Origin: Curtobacterium flaccumfaciens
GTDB taxonomy: Bacteria > Actinomycetota > Actinomycetes > Actinomycetales > Microbacteriaceae
Assembly: GCF_004361695.1 (NCBI RefSeq)
Contig: NZ_SNVW01000007.1
Location: 62,001-126,000, forward strand
DNA: 64,000 nucleotides
Direction: 5' to 3'
Shown: positions 1 to 8,335 of the stretch, in pieces
Position numbering within the stretch: the stretch's first letter is position 1
How the letters are laid out: each line of letters starts with the position of its first letter
Position numbers and translations under genes: made by a program
The notes under the pieces: generated by a model
Seen by the model: the letters and a program-made list of their open reading frames with translations, nothing else
Told to the model about the DNA's origin: nothing
The model's database searches: none

Positions 1-378
1 CCCGTAGACCATGAACTCGGTCCCGAAGTCGGCGTAGCCGTGCGGCTCCGCCCAGCCCAGCGCCATCAGCTCCCGGCCCCGCTCGGGTGGCAGCACGAGG
101 TGCACGCTCGTGTCGTCCACACCGTGCAGGTGGACGGGCTCCAGCCGGCGCCCCGGCGCGAGGGACCGTTCCGGCGCCGACTCGGCCTCGCGGTCGGTCG
201 GGAACACGGCACGCGAACTCGCCGGTGAGACCTGGCTGTGCCCCTCGACGACGTCGGGCAGCGCGAACACCGCGGCGACGAGTCGGCCCCACAGCTCCGG
301 CGGCGCGAGCTGGTCGACCTGGCGGTGCGGCCCCTCCACCGAGGTCGTGGGCACGGATCCTGCACGAGGTTTCGTCAT
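1..378 (-). CDS. DUF5519 (luciferase-domain) protein, 3' end cut by window
   Basis: The visible 126 residues begin at an ATG that overlaps the stop of the upstream gene by four bases (ATGA). They resemble the small family called luciferase-domain or DUF5519, which is annotated through a weak match to plant or bacterial luciferase regions and has no proven reaction. Characteristic segments are VEGPHRQ, HSQVSPASSRAVF and, near the cut, LHGVDDTSVHLVLP followed by GWAEPHGYADFGTEFMVYG. The stop codon lies outside the window. The name should not be read as light production. The gene is the last of a short unit with the membrane protein and TetR regulator upstream. Confidence 0.75.
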   Translation of the reverse strand, partial: MTKPRAGSVPTTSVEGPHRQVDQLAPPELWGRLVAAVFALPDVVEGHSQVSPASSRAVFPTDREAESAPERSLAPGRRLEPVHLHGVDDTSVHLVLPPERGRELMALGWAEPHGYADFGTEFMVYG

Positions 379-635
379 GTCGCCAGTCTGCCGCGGATGC
401 GTCCGGTGACGGCGACGACACCGCCGGCGGCGAGCAGCACCAGGCCGATGCCGCCCACAGCGAGTCCGAAGAGCGCGAGGATGCCGCCGCCGATGTTCGC
501 TCCGCCGCCGTCGTCGACCGTGACGAAGAGGGACCACAGCGCCACGGAGACACTGACGAAGCCGATGGTGACGAAGAACGTCGCGACGGTGGTCAGCACT
601 CGGGCTGCGCTCCGCGCACCGTCGGGGATGCTCAT
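375..635 (-). CDS. small two-helix membrane protein
   Basis: This 86-residue protein starts at the ATG at 635 (MSIPDGARS). It has two hydrophobic stretches, roughly residues 14-40 and 48-78, separated by a glycine-rich loop, and a short basic tail, so it should be an integral membrane protein with two helices. A longer upstream extension of the frame has no support. It sits four bases after the TetR gene and overlaps the following gene by ATGA, so the three are probably co-transcribed and translationally coupled. I do not recognise a family with a known function. Confidence 0.7.
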   Translation of the reverse strand: MSIPDGARSAARVLTTVATFFVTIGFVSVSVALWSLFVTVDDGGGANIGGGILALFGLAVGGIGLVLLAAGGVVAVTGRIRGRLAT

Positions 636-639
636 GCGG

Positions 640-1251
640 TCAGTCTGCCGTGGCGAACGTCTCCGCCGCCACTGCGAGCAACCGCTCCCGGTGCCGCGGA
701 TCCGCGGTCGCGCCGAGCACGACCTGCCACATCGTCCCGACGCGCTGGGACAGGTCAGCCCGACCGGTCCGGACGTCCGACACCAGCTGCACGCCCGTGA
801 AGTACGGCACGAGGGTCGCACCGAGCTGCTCGGCGGACAGCTCGGTGCGGAGCTCTCCGCTGGCGATCGCCAGCCGGAACACGTCGACGATCCCCGCGAT
901 CCACTGCTCGTAGAAGCTGACGGTCGCCGCCGCGAACTCGCCGCGCTCGAGCGACAGCCGGATGCCGGCGCGCACGATCGGGTCGGTGCGGAGCAGGTCG
1001 GCGATGCTCCGTGACGCGGCGATGAGCGCGGCCGTCGGTGATGTCTCGGCGTGGCTCACGACGTCGAAGGTGCGGGCGTTCTGCTCGTCGATGACGGCGA
1101 GCGCCATCGCGAGCTTGGTCGGGAAGTGGAAGTGCAGGGCACCCTGCGAGACGCCCGCGGCGCGGGCGATGCCCGCGACGGTCGCGGCGGCGTAGCCGGC
1201 GCGGTCGAACTCCTCGGCCGCGGCCACCAGGATCAGCGCACGTCGTTCCAC
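640..1251 (-). CDS. TetR-family regulator, ScbR-like
   Basis: The N-terminus (residues about 1-50) carries a TetR helix-turn-helix with the segment ATVAGIARAAGVSQGALHFHFPTK, close to actinobacterial gamma-butyrolactone receptors of the ScbR/ArpA group. The rest is a helical ligand-binding domain. I chose the GTG at 1251 (VERRALI) because the longer version starting at 1293 would translate the palindromic repeat at 1267-1306. The hexamer GAGACT lies six bases before this GTG, so the mRNA may be leaderless. The protein is about 203 residues, usual for the family. Its ligand is unknown, and no butenolide synthase is in view. Confidence 0.85.
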   Translation of the reverse strand: MERRALILVAAAEEFDRAGYAAATVAGIARAAGVSQGALHFHFPTKLAMALAVIDEQNARTFDVVSHAETSPTAALIAASRSIADLLRTDPIVRAGIRLSLERGEFAAATVSFYEQWIAGIVDVFRLAIASGELRTELSAEQLGATLVPYFTGVQLVSDVRTGRADLSQRVGTMWQVVLGATADPRHRERLLAVAAETFATAD

Positions 1252-1266
1252 GGTTCCAGTCTCACT

Positions 1267-1306
1267 GACGGGAGGCGCGGTGCGGGCCCGCACCGCGCCT
1301 CCAGTC
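1267..1306. repeat. palindromic repeat, copy 1
   Basis: Sixteen-base arms pair perfectly around a GGGCCC centre (1271-1302), and the pairing extends three more bases on each side after one mismatch. This is a whole copy of the element found at ten places in the window. It lies after the end of the sugar-binding protein gene and just before the TetR gene, both on the minus strand, so it could act as a terminator between them. Confidence 0.9.
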
Positions 1307-1369
1307 CGAGGGTGGTCACGTCAGGCGACCCGGCGGGCCCGGCCGACGCCCACCGGAGCGCACCGGTGA

Positions 1370-2749
1370 TCAGGTGAGCGCGAGCAGGTTGTTGACCTGT
1401 TCGTTGATCCCGGTGAGCGTGCGGATCGACTTGCCGTTCGCGTAGACGTCGTCGAACGCGGGCTGCAGGAGCGCCTGGACGTCGGCGGGGTTCTTCGTCA
1501 CCGGGAACAGGAACGTGGTCTTCTCCTCCACCTGGCGGGTGAACGCGGACACGTCGAGCCCACGCTTCCGGAACGAGGCCACGGCGGCCTCGGTGCCGGC
1601 GGGACGCGCGGGGAACACGATGCCGGCCTTGCCGACGATCTCCTGCGCGGTGTCGCTGCCGAGGAACGCGACCCACTTCGCGGCTGCCTCGGGGTTCCTC
1701 GCCTGCTTCGTGATCGAGTCACCGAGCCCGTTGAACATCGAGGCACGGTGGCCGATCGGTCCGACGGGCGTCGGCGCGAGGGCGATGTCGAGGTCCTTCA
1801 TGTTGAGGTAGGAGCCGATCATCCACGAGCCGTTGAACGACAGCGCGCACTTGCCGGCACCGAGCTGGACCTCCGGACCGGTGGTGGTGGAGAACACCCC
1901 GTACTTCGCCATGTAGCCCTTCTCGGCGAGCCCGTAGTACCAGGCGAGGGTGTCCTGCACGACCTTCTCGTCGTAGCGGAACTTGTCGCCCCAGGGGTTC
2001 TCGTTCGTGTAGAACCAGTCGACCGACCCGGTGAAGGGCGACCACTGCGTCTGCCCGAAGCCGTCGCCGCCGGAGCCGTTCGACGAGATGCCGTAGACCG
2101 CGACGTCGTGCTTGTCGAAGCCGGGCTCGTCCCCGCGGCGGCCCTTGGCGTCGACGGTCAGGTGCGCGAGCATCCGCTCGAACGAGCCGCCGTCGTCGGG
2201 GTTCCACTCGAGGTCGGCGAGGTCCGCGTCGGAGACCCCGGCCTTCGCCATCGCCTTCCTGTCGTAGAACATCGCGATGGTGTCCCAGTCCTTCGGGGAC
2301 CCGTACCGGTGACCGTCCTTCCCCTTCCAGAGCTCGGCGAGCCCGGACTGGTAGTCGTCGTCGCGGATGCCCTTGGTCGCCTCGAGCTCGTCGAGCTTGT
2401 AGAGGACGTCGAGGTCCGAGTACTGCGGGAACTTCGTCAGGTGGTCGGTGAAGACGTCGGGCGCGGTGCCGGCGATGAACCCGGCGGTGAGCTTCGTCCA
2501 GTAGTCGTTCCAGCCGAGCTGCGTGATCTTCACGGTGATGTCGGGGTGCTCCTGGTGGAACGCGTCGGCGACCGCCTGGTACGCGGGCAGCTGGTTGGAG
2601 TCCCACAGCCAGTAGCTCACGGTCGTGGCACCGCTCCGCGACGCCGTTCCGGTCCCACGGCTCGGCGAGGAGCACGCGGCGAGCGCACCGAGGGCGAGGG
2701 CGGAGGCGCCACCGGCGAAGAGCGCGCGGCGGGAGAGTTCGTTCGTCAT
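1370..2749 (-). CDS. carbohydrate ABC transporter substrate-binding lipoprotein
   Basis: The 459-residue product has a lipoprotein signal: an RR pair, a hydrophobic run, then LAAC at about residue 24 for lipid attachment. The mature part is a family-1 (MalE/UgpB-like) sugar binder with the typical VSYWLWD start and long two-lobed sequence. The ATG at 2749 is preceded by AGGA at a suitable distance. A GTG at 2776 that overlaps the permease stop would add residues before the signal and is less likely. The gene follows two permease genes. No ATPase gene is nearby, so the importer must borrow a shared MsiK-type ATPase, as is common in actinobacteria. The sugar is unknown. Confidence 0.92.
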   Translation of the reverse strand: MTNELSRRALFAGGASALALGALAACSSPSRGTGTASRSGATTVSYWLWDSNQLPAYQAVADAFHQEHPDITVKITQLGWNDYWTKLTAGFIAGTAPDVFTDHLTKFPQYSDLDVLYKLDELEATKGIRDDDYQSGLAELWKGKDGHRYGSPKDWDTIAMFYDRKAMAKAGVSDADLADLEWNPDDGGSFERMLAHLTVDAKGRRGDEPGFDKHDVAVYGISSNGSGGDGFGQTQWSPFTGSVDWFYTNENPWGDKFRYDEKVVQDTLAWYYGLAEKGYMAKYGVFSTTTGPEVQLGAGKCALSFNGSWMIGSYLNMKDLDIALAPTPVGPIGHRASMFNGLGDSITKQARNPEAAAKWVAFLGSDTAQEIVGKAGIVFPARPAGTEAAVASFRKRGLDVSAFTRQVEEKTTFLFPVTKNPADVQALLQPAFDDVYANGKSIRTLTGINEQVNNLLALT

Positions 2750-2772
2750 GGTGTTGTCCTGTCCGACCCGGG

Positions 2773-3714
2773 TCACTTGATCCCGGAGAAGCCGATGGAG
2801 TTGACGATCCGCTTGGCGAAGAGGCCGAACAGCACGATCATCGGGAGCGCCGCCACCAGGGTCGCGGCCATCAGCCCCGCCCAGTCGGTGCCGGACTGCG
2901 GGGTCTGCGACTTGAAGACGCCGAGTGCGACGGTGAGCACGCGCGAGCTGTCGGTGTACGAGACCATGAGCGGCCAGAAGTAGTCGTTCCAGCTCGTGAT
3001 GTACGTCAGGACGGCGAGGGTCGCGATCGGTGCGGCCGCCATCGGGATGACCAGGCGGAAGAACACCCGGACCTTGCCGGCGCCGTCGATGAGGGCGGCC
3101 TCTTCCACCTCCTTCGAGATGCCGAGGAAGAACTGCCGGAGGAAGAACACCGCGAACGGTGTCATGAACATCGTCGGCAGGGCGATGCCGAGCAGGTTGT
3201 CGACGAGTCCGAGCTCCTTGATGAGCGCGAAGTTCGGCAGCAGCGTGAAGATCGCGGGGACCATGAGCCCGGCGAGGAACACCGCGAAGACCTTGTCGCG
3301 GCCGGGCCAGCGCAGCCGGGCGAAGGCGTAGGCGGCCGCGGCGGAGAAGAACACCTGGCCGACGGTGACGAGGGTCGAGACGATCACGGAGTTGCCGAGG
3401 TAGCGCCAGAAGTTCAGCGCCGCACCGGAGCCGCCCTGCTCGAGCGCCTCCTTCGTGGACTGCAGCCCGAACACCCGCTCGAAGCCGCCCAGGCTGAAGC
3501 CGACCGGCAGCAGCGAGGTGGGGTCGGAGTTGATCGCGCCGTTCGAGGACAGTGCGGTGCGGAGGATCCAGTAGAACGGGAACAGGGTGATGACGATGAC
3601 GGCGATCATCGCGATCCAGGCGAGGACGCGGCCGACCGAGGGACGACGGCGGTGGCCGGCTCCGGGTCGGGGCTGACGCTTCGTGGTGACGGAGCGGGTG
3701 AGTGTGGTGGTCAT
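2773..3714 (-). CDS. carbohydrate ABC transporter permease, MalG type
   Basis: This 313-residue inner-membrane subunit has about six hydrophobic segments and the conserved cytoplasmic EAA loop, seen as EVEEAALIDGAGKVRVFFRL in the C-terminal half. That loop contacts the ATPase. The ATG at 3714 has GGAGCG about nine bases upstream and lies 16 bases after the stop of the first permease. A GTG further upstream would overlap that gene by 20 bases. The gene pairs with the MalF-type permease to form the channel for the neighbouring binding protein. Confidence 0.92.
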   Translation of the reverse strand: MTTTLTRSVTTKRQPRPGAGHRRRPSVGRVLAWIAMIAVIVITLFPFYWILRTALSSNGAINSDPTSLLPVGFSLGGFERVFGLQSTKEALEQGGSGAALNFWRYLGNSVIVSTLVTVGQVFFSAAAAYAFARLRWPGRDKVFAVFLAGLMVPAIFTLLPNFALIKELGLVDNLLGIALPTMFMTPFAVFFLRQFFLGISKEVEEAALIDGAGKVRVFFRLVIPMAAAPIATLAVLTYITSWNDYFWPLMVSYTDSSRVLTVALGVFKSQTPQSGTDWAGLMAATLVAALPMIVLFGLFAKRIVNSIGFSGIK

Positions 3715-3730
3715 GATCGAGACGCTCCGT

Positions 3731-4702
3731 TCAGTCCAGGTCCGACTCACCCGAGCGGGTGAGGCGGTACTGGATGATCGTGATGATGCTGAGGACGACG
3801 AGGAGCGCGACCGACACCGCTGAGGCGTAGCCGAACTGGAACCGGCCGAAGGCCAGGTTGTAGATGTAGTTCTGCACGACGTTCGTGGCGTTCGCGGGGC
3901 CGCCCTGCGTGGTGACGGCGACGGTGTCGAACACCTGGAACGACCCGATCACGGTGATGATGAGCACCAGCGACAGGATCGGGCGGAGGAGCGGCACGGT
4001 GATCCGCCAGAACATCTTCCACTCGCTCGCGCCGTCGATGCGTCCGGCTTCGTACACGGTCTCGGGCAGCGACTGCAGGCCCGCGAAGATGAGCAGCGCC
4101 GTGTAGCCGACGTGGCGCCAGACGTTGATGAGGGCGATCGAGGGGATGCCCCAGACGTCGCTCTGCAGGAACGGGATGCGGTCGAGGCCGAGCGCGGCGA
4201 GCATCTCGTTGCCGATGCCGAGCTGCGTGTCGAGGATCCACAGCCAGACGAGCGCCGCGACGACGTTCGACACCAGGTAGGGCGCGAGGACGATCCCGCG
4301 CACGAAGGTCGACTTCGTCAGGCGGTGCATCATGACGGCGATGAACAGCGCGACGACGGTCTGGATGACGATGTTGATGAGGACGTACTCGACGGTGACG
4401 ACCATCGAGTGCCAGAAGATCGAGTCCTGCACGAGCCGCACGTAGTTCTGCAGTCCGGTGAACTCGGGCGGGGTGAGCAGGTTGTACGAGGTGAAGCTGA
4501 GGTAGATCCCCCGGACGGTCGGCCACGCGAGGAAGACCGCGAACCCGATCGCCGCCGGGGCGATGAAGACCAGTGCGAGCCACAGGTCGTTCCTGGGCCG
4601 GCGTCGTGGGGAGGACGTCCGTGCACGGGCGAGATCGGTGGACCGATCCCTCCGTGGGCAGGCGGTCGTCAAGGGTGACGACACGGGGCTCTCGGTGGCC
4701 AT
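3731..4702 (-). CDS. carbohydrate ABC transporter permease, MalF type
   Basis: This 323-residue membrane protein is the first gene of the import operon. It has a basic N-terminal tail of about 40 residues, six hydrophobic segments and an EAA loop (YEAGRIDGASEWKMFWRI). The ATG at 4702 is preceded by AAGGAG at ideal spacing. Transcription probably starts from the divergent promoter region at about 4799-4827, under the inverted repeat described there. The family imports oligosaccharides or glycosides, but the sequence does not tell which one. Confidence 0.92.
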   Translation of the reverse strand: MATESPVSSPLTTACPRRDRSTDLARARTSSPRRRPRNDLWLALVFIAPAAIGFAVFLAWPTVRGIYLSFTSYNLLTPPEFTGLQNYVRLVQDSIFWHSMVVTVEYVLINIVIQTVVALFIAVMMHRLTKSTFVRGIVLAPYLVSNVVAALVWLWILDTQLGIGNEMLAALGLDRIPFLQSDVWGIPSIALINVWRHVGYTALLIFAGLQSLPETVYEAGRIDGASEWKMFWRITVPLLRPILSLVLIITVIGSFQVFDTVAVTTQGGPANATNVVQNYIYNLAFGRFQFGYASAVSVALLVVLSIITIIQYRLTRSGESDLD

Positions 4703-4798
4703 CGCGACTCCTTCGTCTGCGGTGGACTGACGTGCGGCAGTCCGTGAGCCGGGAATCTACACGTGGGGACGTCAGCCCGCAAGGGTCGCTTCCCCGTT

Positions 4799-4839
4799 CT
4801 GATACAGGGGTTGTCACGAGTAGACAACCGTGCGAGCAT
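4799..4839. promoter_or_regulatory. divergent promoters sharing an inverted-repeat operator
   Basis: A perfect inverted repeat GGTTGTC-N7-GACAACC lies at 4809-4829. Its left arm contains TTGTCA (4811-4816), which is 17 bases from GAGCAT (4834-4839) on the plus strand. Its right arm gives TTGTCT on the minus strand (4822-4827), which is 17 bases from TATCAG (4799-4804). Both divergent promoters would therefore have their -35 box inside the same operator. The LacI protein encoded at 6213-7226 is the obvious candidate repressor. The promoter calls are predictions. Confidence 0.6.
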
Positions 4840-4903
4840 GGCCTCCGATCGCATCGGAGCGACCCGCTCGGCGACACATCCCACACCCCTGGAAAGGTCA
4901 CTG

Positions 4904-6136
4904 ATGATCTCTGTCGGAATGGTCGGCGCGGGCCAGTTCGCCCCCCAGTTCGCCAAGCTGTTCAAGCTGCACCCCGACGTGGACCGCGTCTACGTCACCG
5001 ACCTCGTCGACGACCGCGCGTCCGAGCTGGTCGAGTCGCAGCACCTCGACGGCACGTTCCCCGACTTCGACGCCGTGCTCGCGTCGGACGTCGACGCCGT
5101 CGCGATCTTCACGCAGCGCTGGACCCACGGCCCGCTCGTGGTCAAGGCCCTCCGCGCCGGCAAGCACGTGTACTCGGCCGTGCCGATGGCGATCTCCGTC
5201 GAGGAGATCCGCGACATCATCGAGGCCGTCCGCGAGACCGGCCTCACCTACATGATGGGTGAGACGAGCTACTACAACCCGGCGACGGTCTTCGCGCGCA
5301 AGCAGGTCGCCGAGGGCGCCTTCGGTCGCGTGTTCTACTCCGAGGGCGACTACGTCCACGACATGGACCTCGGCTTCTACGCCGCGTACCAGTTCAGCGG
5401 CGGCGAGGACTGGAAGCGCACCGCCAGCTACCCGCCCATGCTCTACCCGACCCACTCGGTCGGCGGTGTCCTCGGCGCGATCCCCGGCCACGCCGTCAGC
5501 GTCAGCTGCATCGGCGTCAAGGACGACCGCGGCGACGGCGTCTTCGACAAGGACGTCAGCCAGTTCGACAACGACTTCTCGAACGCCACCGCCCTGTTCG
5601 AGCTCGACAACGGCGGGGTCATGCGCATCAACGAGATGCGCCGCGTCGGGTACCCGTCGCACATCCGCGAGTCCCGCTTCCGCTACTTCGGCACCGAGGC
5701 GAGCTTCGAGCAGCTCGCCAAGGTCAGCGTCTGGCAGGACAAGGAGGACTCGCACGACATCAGCGACCAGATCAACACGAAGGCGACGATGGACCTCGAC
5801 GACCCGCGCCTGGCCGGGGTCGACCCCTCGCTCCGTGACGCGTTCGTGTCCGGGTACGCCGAGGTGCACGACACCGACCGCCTGCCGGCCGAGTACGCCG
5901 GGGTCCCGACCGGGCACGAGGGCAGCCACCAGTTCCTCGCCGACGACTTCGTCCGCGCGGTCGTCGACCGGACCCTGCCGCCGGTGAACGCGTGGACCGC
6001 CGCGCGCTTCACCCTGCCGGGGATCATCGCCCACCAGTCCGCGCTGCAGGGCGGTGTCCGCCTCGAGGTGCCGGACTTCGGCGACGCCCCTGAGCCGGCC
6101 GCGACGGTGTCCTCGTCTAGTATCGCGAGCGAGTAG
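4904..6136 (+). CDS. Gfo/Idh/MocA family dehydrogenase
   Basis: The 410-residue product begins MISVGMVGAGQFAPQF, a dinucleotide-binding GxGxxxxxF motif typical of NAD(P)-dependent sugar or inositol dehydrogenases. GKHVYSAVPM at about residues 86-95 takes the place of the usual EKP motif; the lysine seen in most members of the family is not obvious there. The ATG at 4904 has GGAAAGG upstream. It is divergent from the sugar importer and likely oxidises the imported sugar or a derivative. The lack of a clear EKP lysine is a reason to treat the activity as unproven. Confidence 0.88.
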   Translation: MISVGMVGAGQFAPQFAKLFKLHPDVDRVYVTDLVDDRASELVESQHLDGTFPDFDAVLASDVDAVAIFTQRWTHGPLVVKALRAGKHVYSAVPMAISVEEIRDIIEAVRETGLTYMMGETSYYNPATVFARKQVAEGAFGRVFYSEGDYVHDMDLGFYAAYQFSGGEDWKRTASYPPMLYPTHSVGGVLGAIPGHAVSVSCIGVKDDRGDGVFDKDVSQFDNDFSNATALFELDNGGVMRINEMRRVGYPSHIRESRFRYFGTEASFEQLAKVSVWQDKEDSHDISDQINTKATMDLDDPRLAGVDPSLRDAFVSGYAEVHDTDRLPAEYAGVPTGHEGSHQFLADDFVRAVVDRTLPPVNAWTAARFTLPGIIAHQSALQGGVRLEVPDFGDAPEPAATVSSSSIASE

Positions 6137-6144
6137 CAAGTGGT

Positions 6145-6181
6145 GTTCGGGTGTCGGTCCGCAACGGGCCGGCACCCGAAC
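6145..6181 (+). terminator. strong hairpin after the dehydrogenase gene
   Basis: Two 17-base arms beginning GTTCGGGTG and ending CACCCGAAC pair around a CAA loop, with only two G-T pairs. It lies just after the stop at 6136 and before the LacI gene at 6213. There is no T-run, as is usual for terminators in GC-rich actinobacteria. It may only attenuate, because the LacI gene follows in the same direction. Confidence 0.65.
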
Positions 6182-6212
6182 GCGGCTTCCGGACCCGACG
6201 AAGGTGGCTGAC

Positions 6213-7226
6213 GTGACCGTCCCGACGACCCCGAGGGCGGTCACCCGCGCCGACGTCGCCCGGTACGCCGGCGTCAGCACGTCGGTGGTGAGCTACGTCG
6301 TGCACGACGGCCCGCGGCCCGTCGCCGCCGAGACGGCCGCTCGCGTCCGCGAGGCGATCCGGGTCCTCGGGTACCGCCCGAACGCCAGCGCCCAGGCGCT
6401 CCGCACCGGCTCGTCCAAGATGCTCGGCCTCATCGTCCCGGAGCTCGACAACCCCTTCTGGTCGGAGCTCGCCGTCGCCGTCACGCACGCCGCGGCCGCG
6501 CGCGGGTACGACGTCCTGCTCGCCAACAGCGACGGCGACGTCGCCCAGGAATGCGACCGGCTCCGCACCCTGTCCGCCCGGCAGGTCGACGGCATCATCG
6601 TCACGAGCATCATGACCCGGCCCGACCTGTCACGGGTCACCGACCCGGGCATCCCCATGGTGCTGCTCAACACCTTCTTCGAGGTCCCCGACCACCCGAG
6701 CATCGGCGTCGACGCCCTCCGCGGCGCGTACGACGGCACCCGGCACCTCGTCGAGCACGGGTACCGGTCGATCGGGCTCGTGATGGGCCACACCGGGTCG
6801 ATGGAACTGCGCGAACAGGGCTGGATGCGCGCTCTCCGCGACGCCGGCCTGCCGGACGGCCCGATCGTCCGCACGGACTTCAACCGCCGCGGCGGGTACG
6901 AGGGCGGCCTCCGGATGTTCGCGGACGAGAACCGCCCACGAGCCGTCTTCGTCAGCTCCGACATGCAGGCGGTCGGCGTCCTCCGCGCACTCTGGGAGCT
7001 CGGACTCTCGGCACCCGACGACGTCGCGGTCGTGTCCTTCGACGGTGCTGCCGAGGCGGACTACACCAACCCCCAGCTCACGACGGTCCGGCAGCCCATC
7101 GAGACGATGGCCTCGGCAGCGGTGGACCGGGTCCTCGGTCTCGACGCCGACAACCAGTGGCACCGCGACCTGGTGCCCGCCGAGTTGGTCCTCGGCGCGA
7201 GTTGCGGGTGCGACGCGCGTCGCTGA
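6213..7226 (+). CDS. LacI-family transcription regulator
   Basis: The 337-residue product has an N-terminal LacI helix-turn-helix (VTRADVARYAGVSTSVVSYVVHDG) with the hinge segment YRPNASAQALRTG, then a periplasmic-binding-like effector domain (LGLIVPELDNPFWSEL onward). The GTG at 6213 has GAAGGTGG upstream. It follows the dehydrogenase gene after a hairpin and probably represses the divergent sugar importer/dehydrogenase promoters through the inverted repeat at 4809-4829. The effector is probably the imported sugar or its oxidation product, which is inference. Confidence 0.92.
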   Translation: MTVPTTPRAVTRADVARYAGVSTSVVSYVVHDGPRPVAAETAARVREAIRVLGYRPNASAQALRTGSSKMLGLIVPELDNPFWSELAVAVTHAAAARGYDVLLANSDGDVAQECDRLRTLSARQVDGIIVTSIMTRPDLSRVTDPGIPMVLLNTFFEVPDHPSIGVDALRGAYDGTRHLVEHGYRSIGLVMGHTGSMELREQGWMRALRDAGLPDGPIVRTDFNRRGGYEGGLRMFADENRPRAVFVSSDMQAVGVLRALWELGLSAPDDVAVVSFDGAAEADYTNPQLTTVRQPIETMASAAVDRVLGLDADNQWHRDLVPAELVLGASCGCDARR

Positions 7227-7241
7227 CGGACCCACCTGTGG

Positions 7242-7281
7242 GCCTGGAGGCGCGTGGCGGGCCCGCCTCGCGCCTCCAGTC
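7242..7281. repeat. palindromic repeat, copy 2
   Basis: A whole copy centred on GGGCCC with one T-T mismatch in the arms. It fills the gap between the convergent LacI gene (stop 7226) and the membrane protein gene (stop 7282), so it is placed to end transcription from both sides. Confidence 0.9.
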
Positions 7282-7764
7282 TCAGAAGACGCCGAACCAC
7301 TTTCGCGCCCGGCTTTCCGCTTCGTCGTACGCGGCTAGCCAGGATGCGGCGTGGCGCGCTCGCGCCTTCTGGAAGATCGCCAGCTGGATGCCGACCATGA
7401 ACACGAACACGACGAAGAGAGCGATCCAGCCAAGGTACGAGAGCGCGACGTCACCCGCGCGCCCGGATTGACCCGAGAGCATCGGCGCTGTCACTGCCAC
7501 AGCGATGGTTGCGAGAACTGTGAGGACAGCGAGTCCCGAGGTCACGATGTTGACGAGGAGCTCCGGCCCCTCGCTGGCGACCTCTCGGAGTTCTCCCGAC
7601 ACTTTTTGCCGCAACTCACGATTGCGCCGTGTGTCGCGAAGGTATCGAAGGACTTCACGTTCAGTGGGCACTCCCCCGTTCCCACGCTGCGGCATGTAGC
7701 TCTTCCAGGCGGCCGCCGCGGGCGGAGTCGCTCTCTTGGGCCGTGACAACAGTTCGGTACTCAT
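7282..7764 (-). CDS. hypothetical protein with two membrane helices
   Basis: The 160-residue product has a charged N-terminal half (residues 1-65, rich in R and E, EREVLRYLRDTRRNRELRQKV) and two hydrophobic segments at about 70-93 and 107-130, followed by a charged helical tail. The ATG at 7764 has GGAG upstream. It belongs to no family I recognise. It lies downstream of the HxlR gene on the same strand with a gap of 37 bases, but the content gives no functional link. Confidence 0.6.
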   Translation of the reverse strand: MSTELLSRPKRATPPAAAAWKSYMPQRGNGGVPTEREVLRYLRDTRRNRELRQKVSGELREVASEGPELLVNIVTSGLAVLTVLATIAVAVTAPMLSGQSGRAGDVALSYLGWIALFVVFVFMVGIQLAIFQKARARHAASWLAAYDEAESRARKWFGVF

Positions 7765-7801
7765 ACCGACACTCCTATCGGCGGGCGGAAGCCAATCGTC
7801 A

Positions 7802-8251
7802 TCAACCGTCCGTGACGGCGGTGAGTCGCTCCAGCGGCACGCGCTGGTGCGTGTCCGTCGTCAGCGCCGCAGCCTCGACCGGATCGCCGGTCTCGGCGTC
7901 GACGAACCGGTAGTCCGACGTGCAGTCGGAGGGCCGGTGCCGGTCGGCCCAGCCGGCCAGGGCGAGGAGCACCAGCGAGAGGTCGCGACCAGCGTCCGTG
8001 AGGACGTACTCCTCCCGCGCGCGCCCGCCCTCCGGCTTGTAGGAGGTCCGCTCGAGCACGCCACCCTCGACCAGGGAGCCGAGGCGGGCGGTGAGGACCT
8101 CGCGCGGGACACCGAGGCTCTGCTGGAACTGGGTGAAGCGCGTCGAGCCGGCGAGGGCGTCGCGGACGATCATGAGCGTCCACTTCTCGCCGAGGACGTC
8201 GAGGGACCGTGCGATGGGGCAGCGCTCGTCGCCGCCGAGGATGCCGAGCAT
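7802..8251 (-). CDS. HxlR-family transcription regulator
   Basis: This 149-residue winged-helix protein shows the family start (CPIARSLDVLGEKWTLMIVRDAL) with the single N-terminal cysteine that in related proteins senses electrophiles or oxidants. It is divergent from an SDR dehydrogenase gene, a common arrangement in which the regulator controls the reductase. A TAATAT hexamer sits six bases before the ATG, so the transcript is probably leaderless. Overall length matches the family. Confidence 0.9.
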   Translation of the reverse strand: MLGILGGDERCPIARSLDVLGEKWTLMIVRDALAGSTRFTQFQQSLGVPREVLTARLGSLVEGGVLERTSYKPEGGRAREEYVLTDAGRDLSLVLLALAGWADRHRPSDCTSDYRFVDAETGDPVEAAALTTDTHQRVPLERLTAVTDG

Positions 8252-8257
8252 GGGTCC

Positions 8258-8263
8258 ATATTA
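8258..8263 (-). promoter_or_regulatory. -10 box, leaderless start of HxlR gene
   Basis: TAATAT on the minus strand lies six bases before the ATG at 8251. Confidence 0.6.
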
Positions 8264-8269
8264 CCTGGG

Positions 8270-8298
8270 TTCGGAATCCGTACACAACGTGCTAGGTT
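8270..8298 (+). promoter_or_regulatory. SDR promoter with possible HxlR site
   Basis: TAGGTT at 8293-8298 is a likely -10 box for the SDR gene. Just upstream, TTCGGAATCCG holds a short CGGA/TCCG inverted repeat between the two divergent promoters, where an HxlR protein would be expected to bind. The operator part is weak. Confidence 0.35.
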
Positions 8299-8335
8299 CA
8301 CTTCTCGTACCCAACCTCTCTCGTCTGGAGCACTC

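Noticed and set aside
1-378. Light-producing luciferase
   Set aside because: The family carries the name by weak similarity only; no lux or flavin motifs are present.
1252-1293. Longer N-terminus of the first TetR regulator
   Set aside because: The extra codons translate the palindromic repeat, and the GTG at 1251 has a better upstream context.
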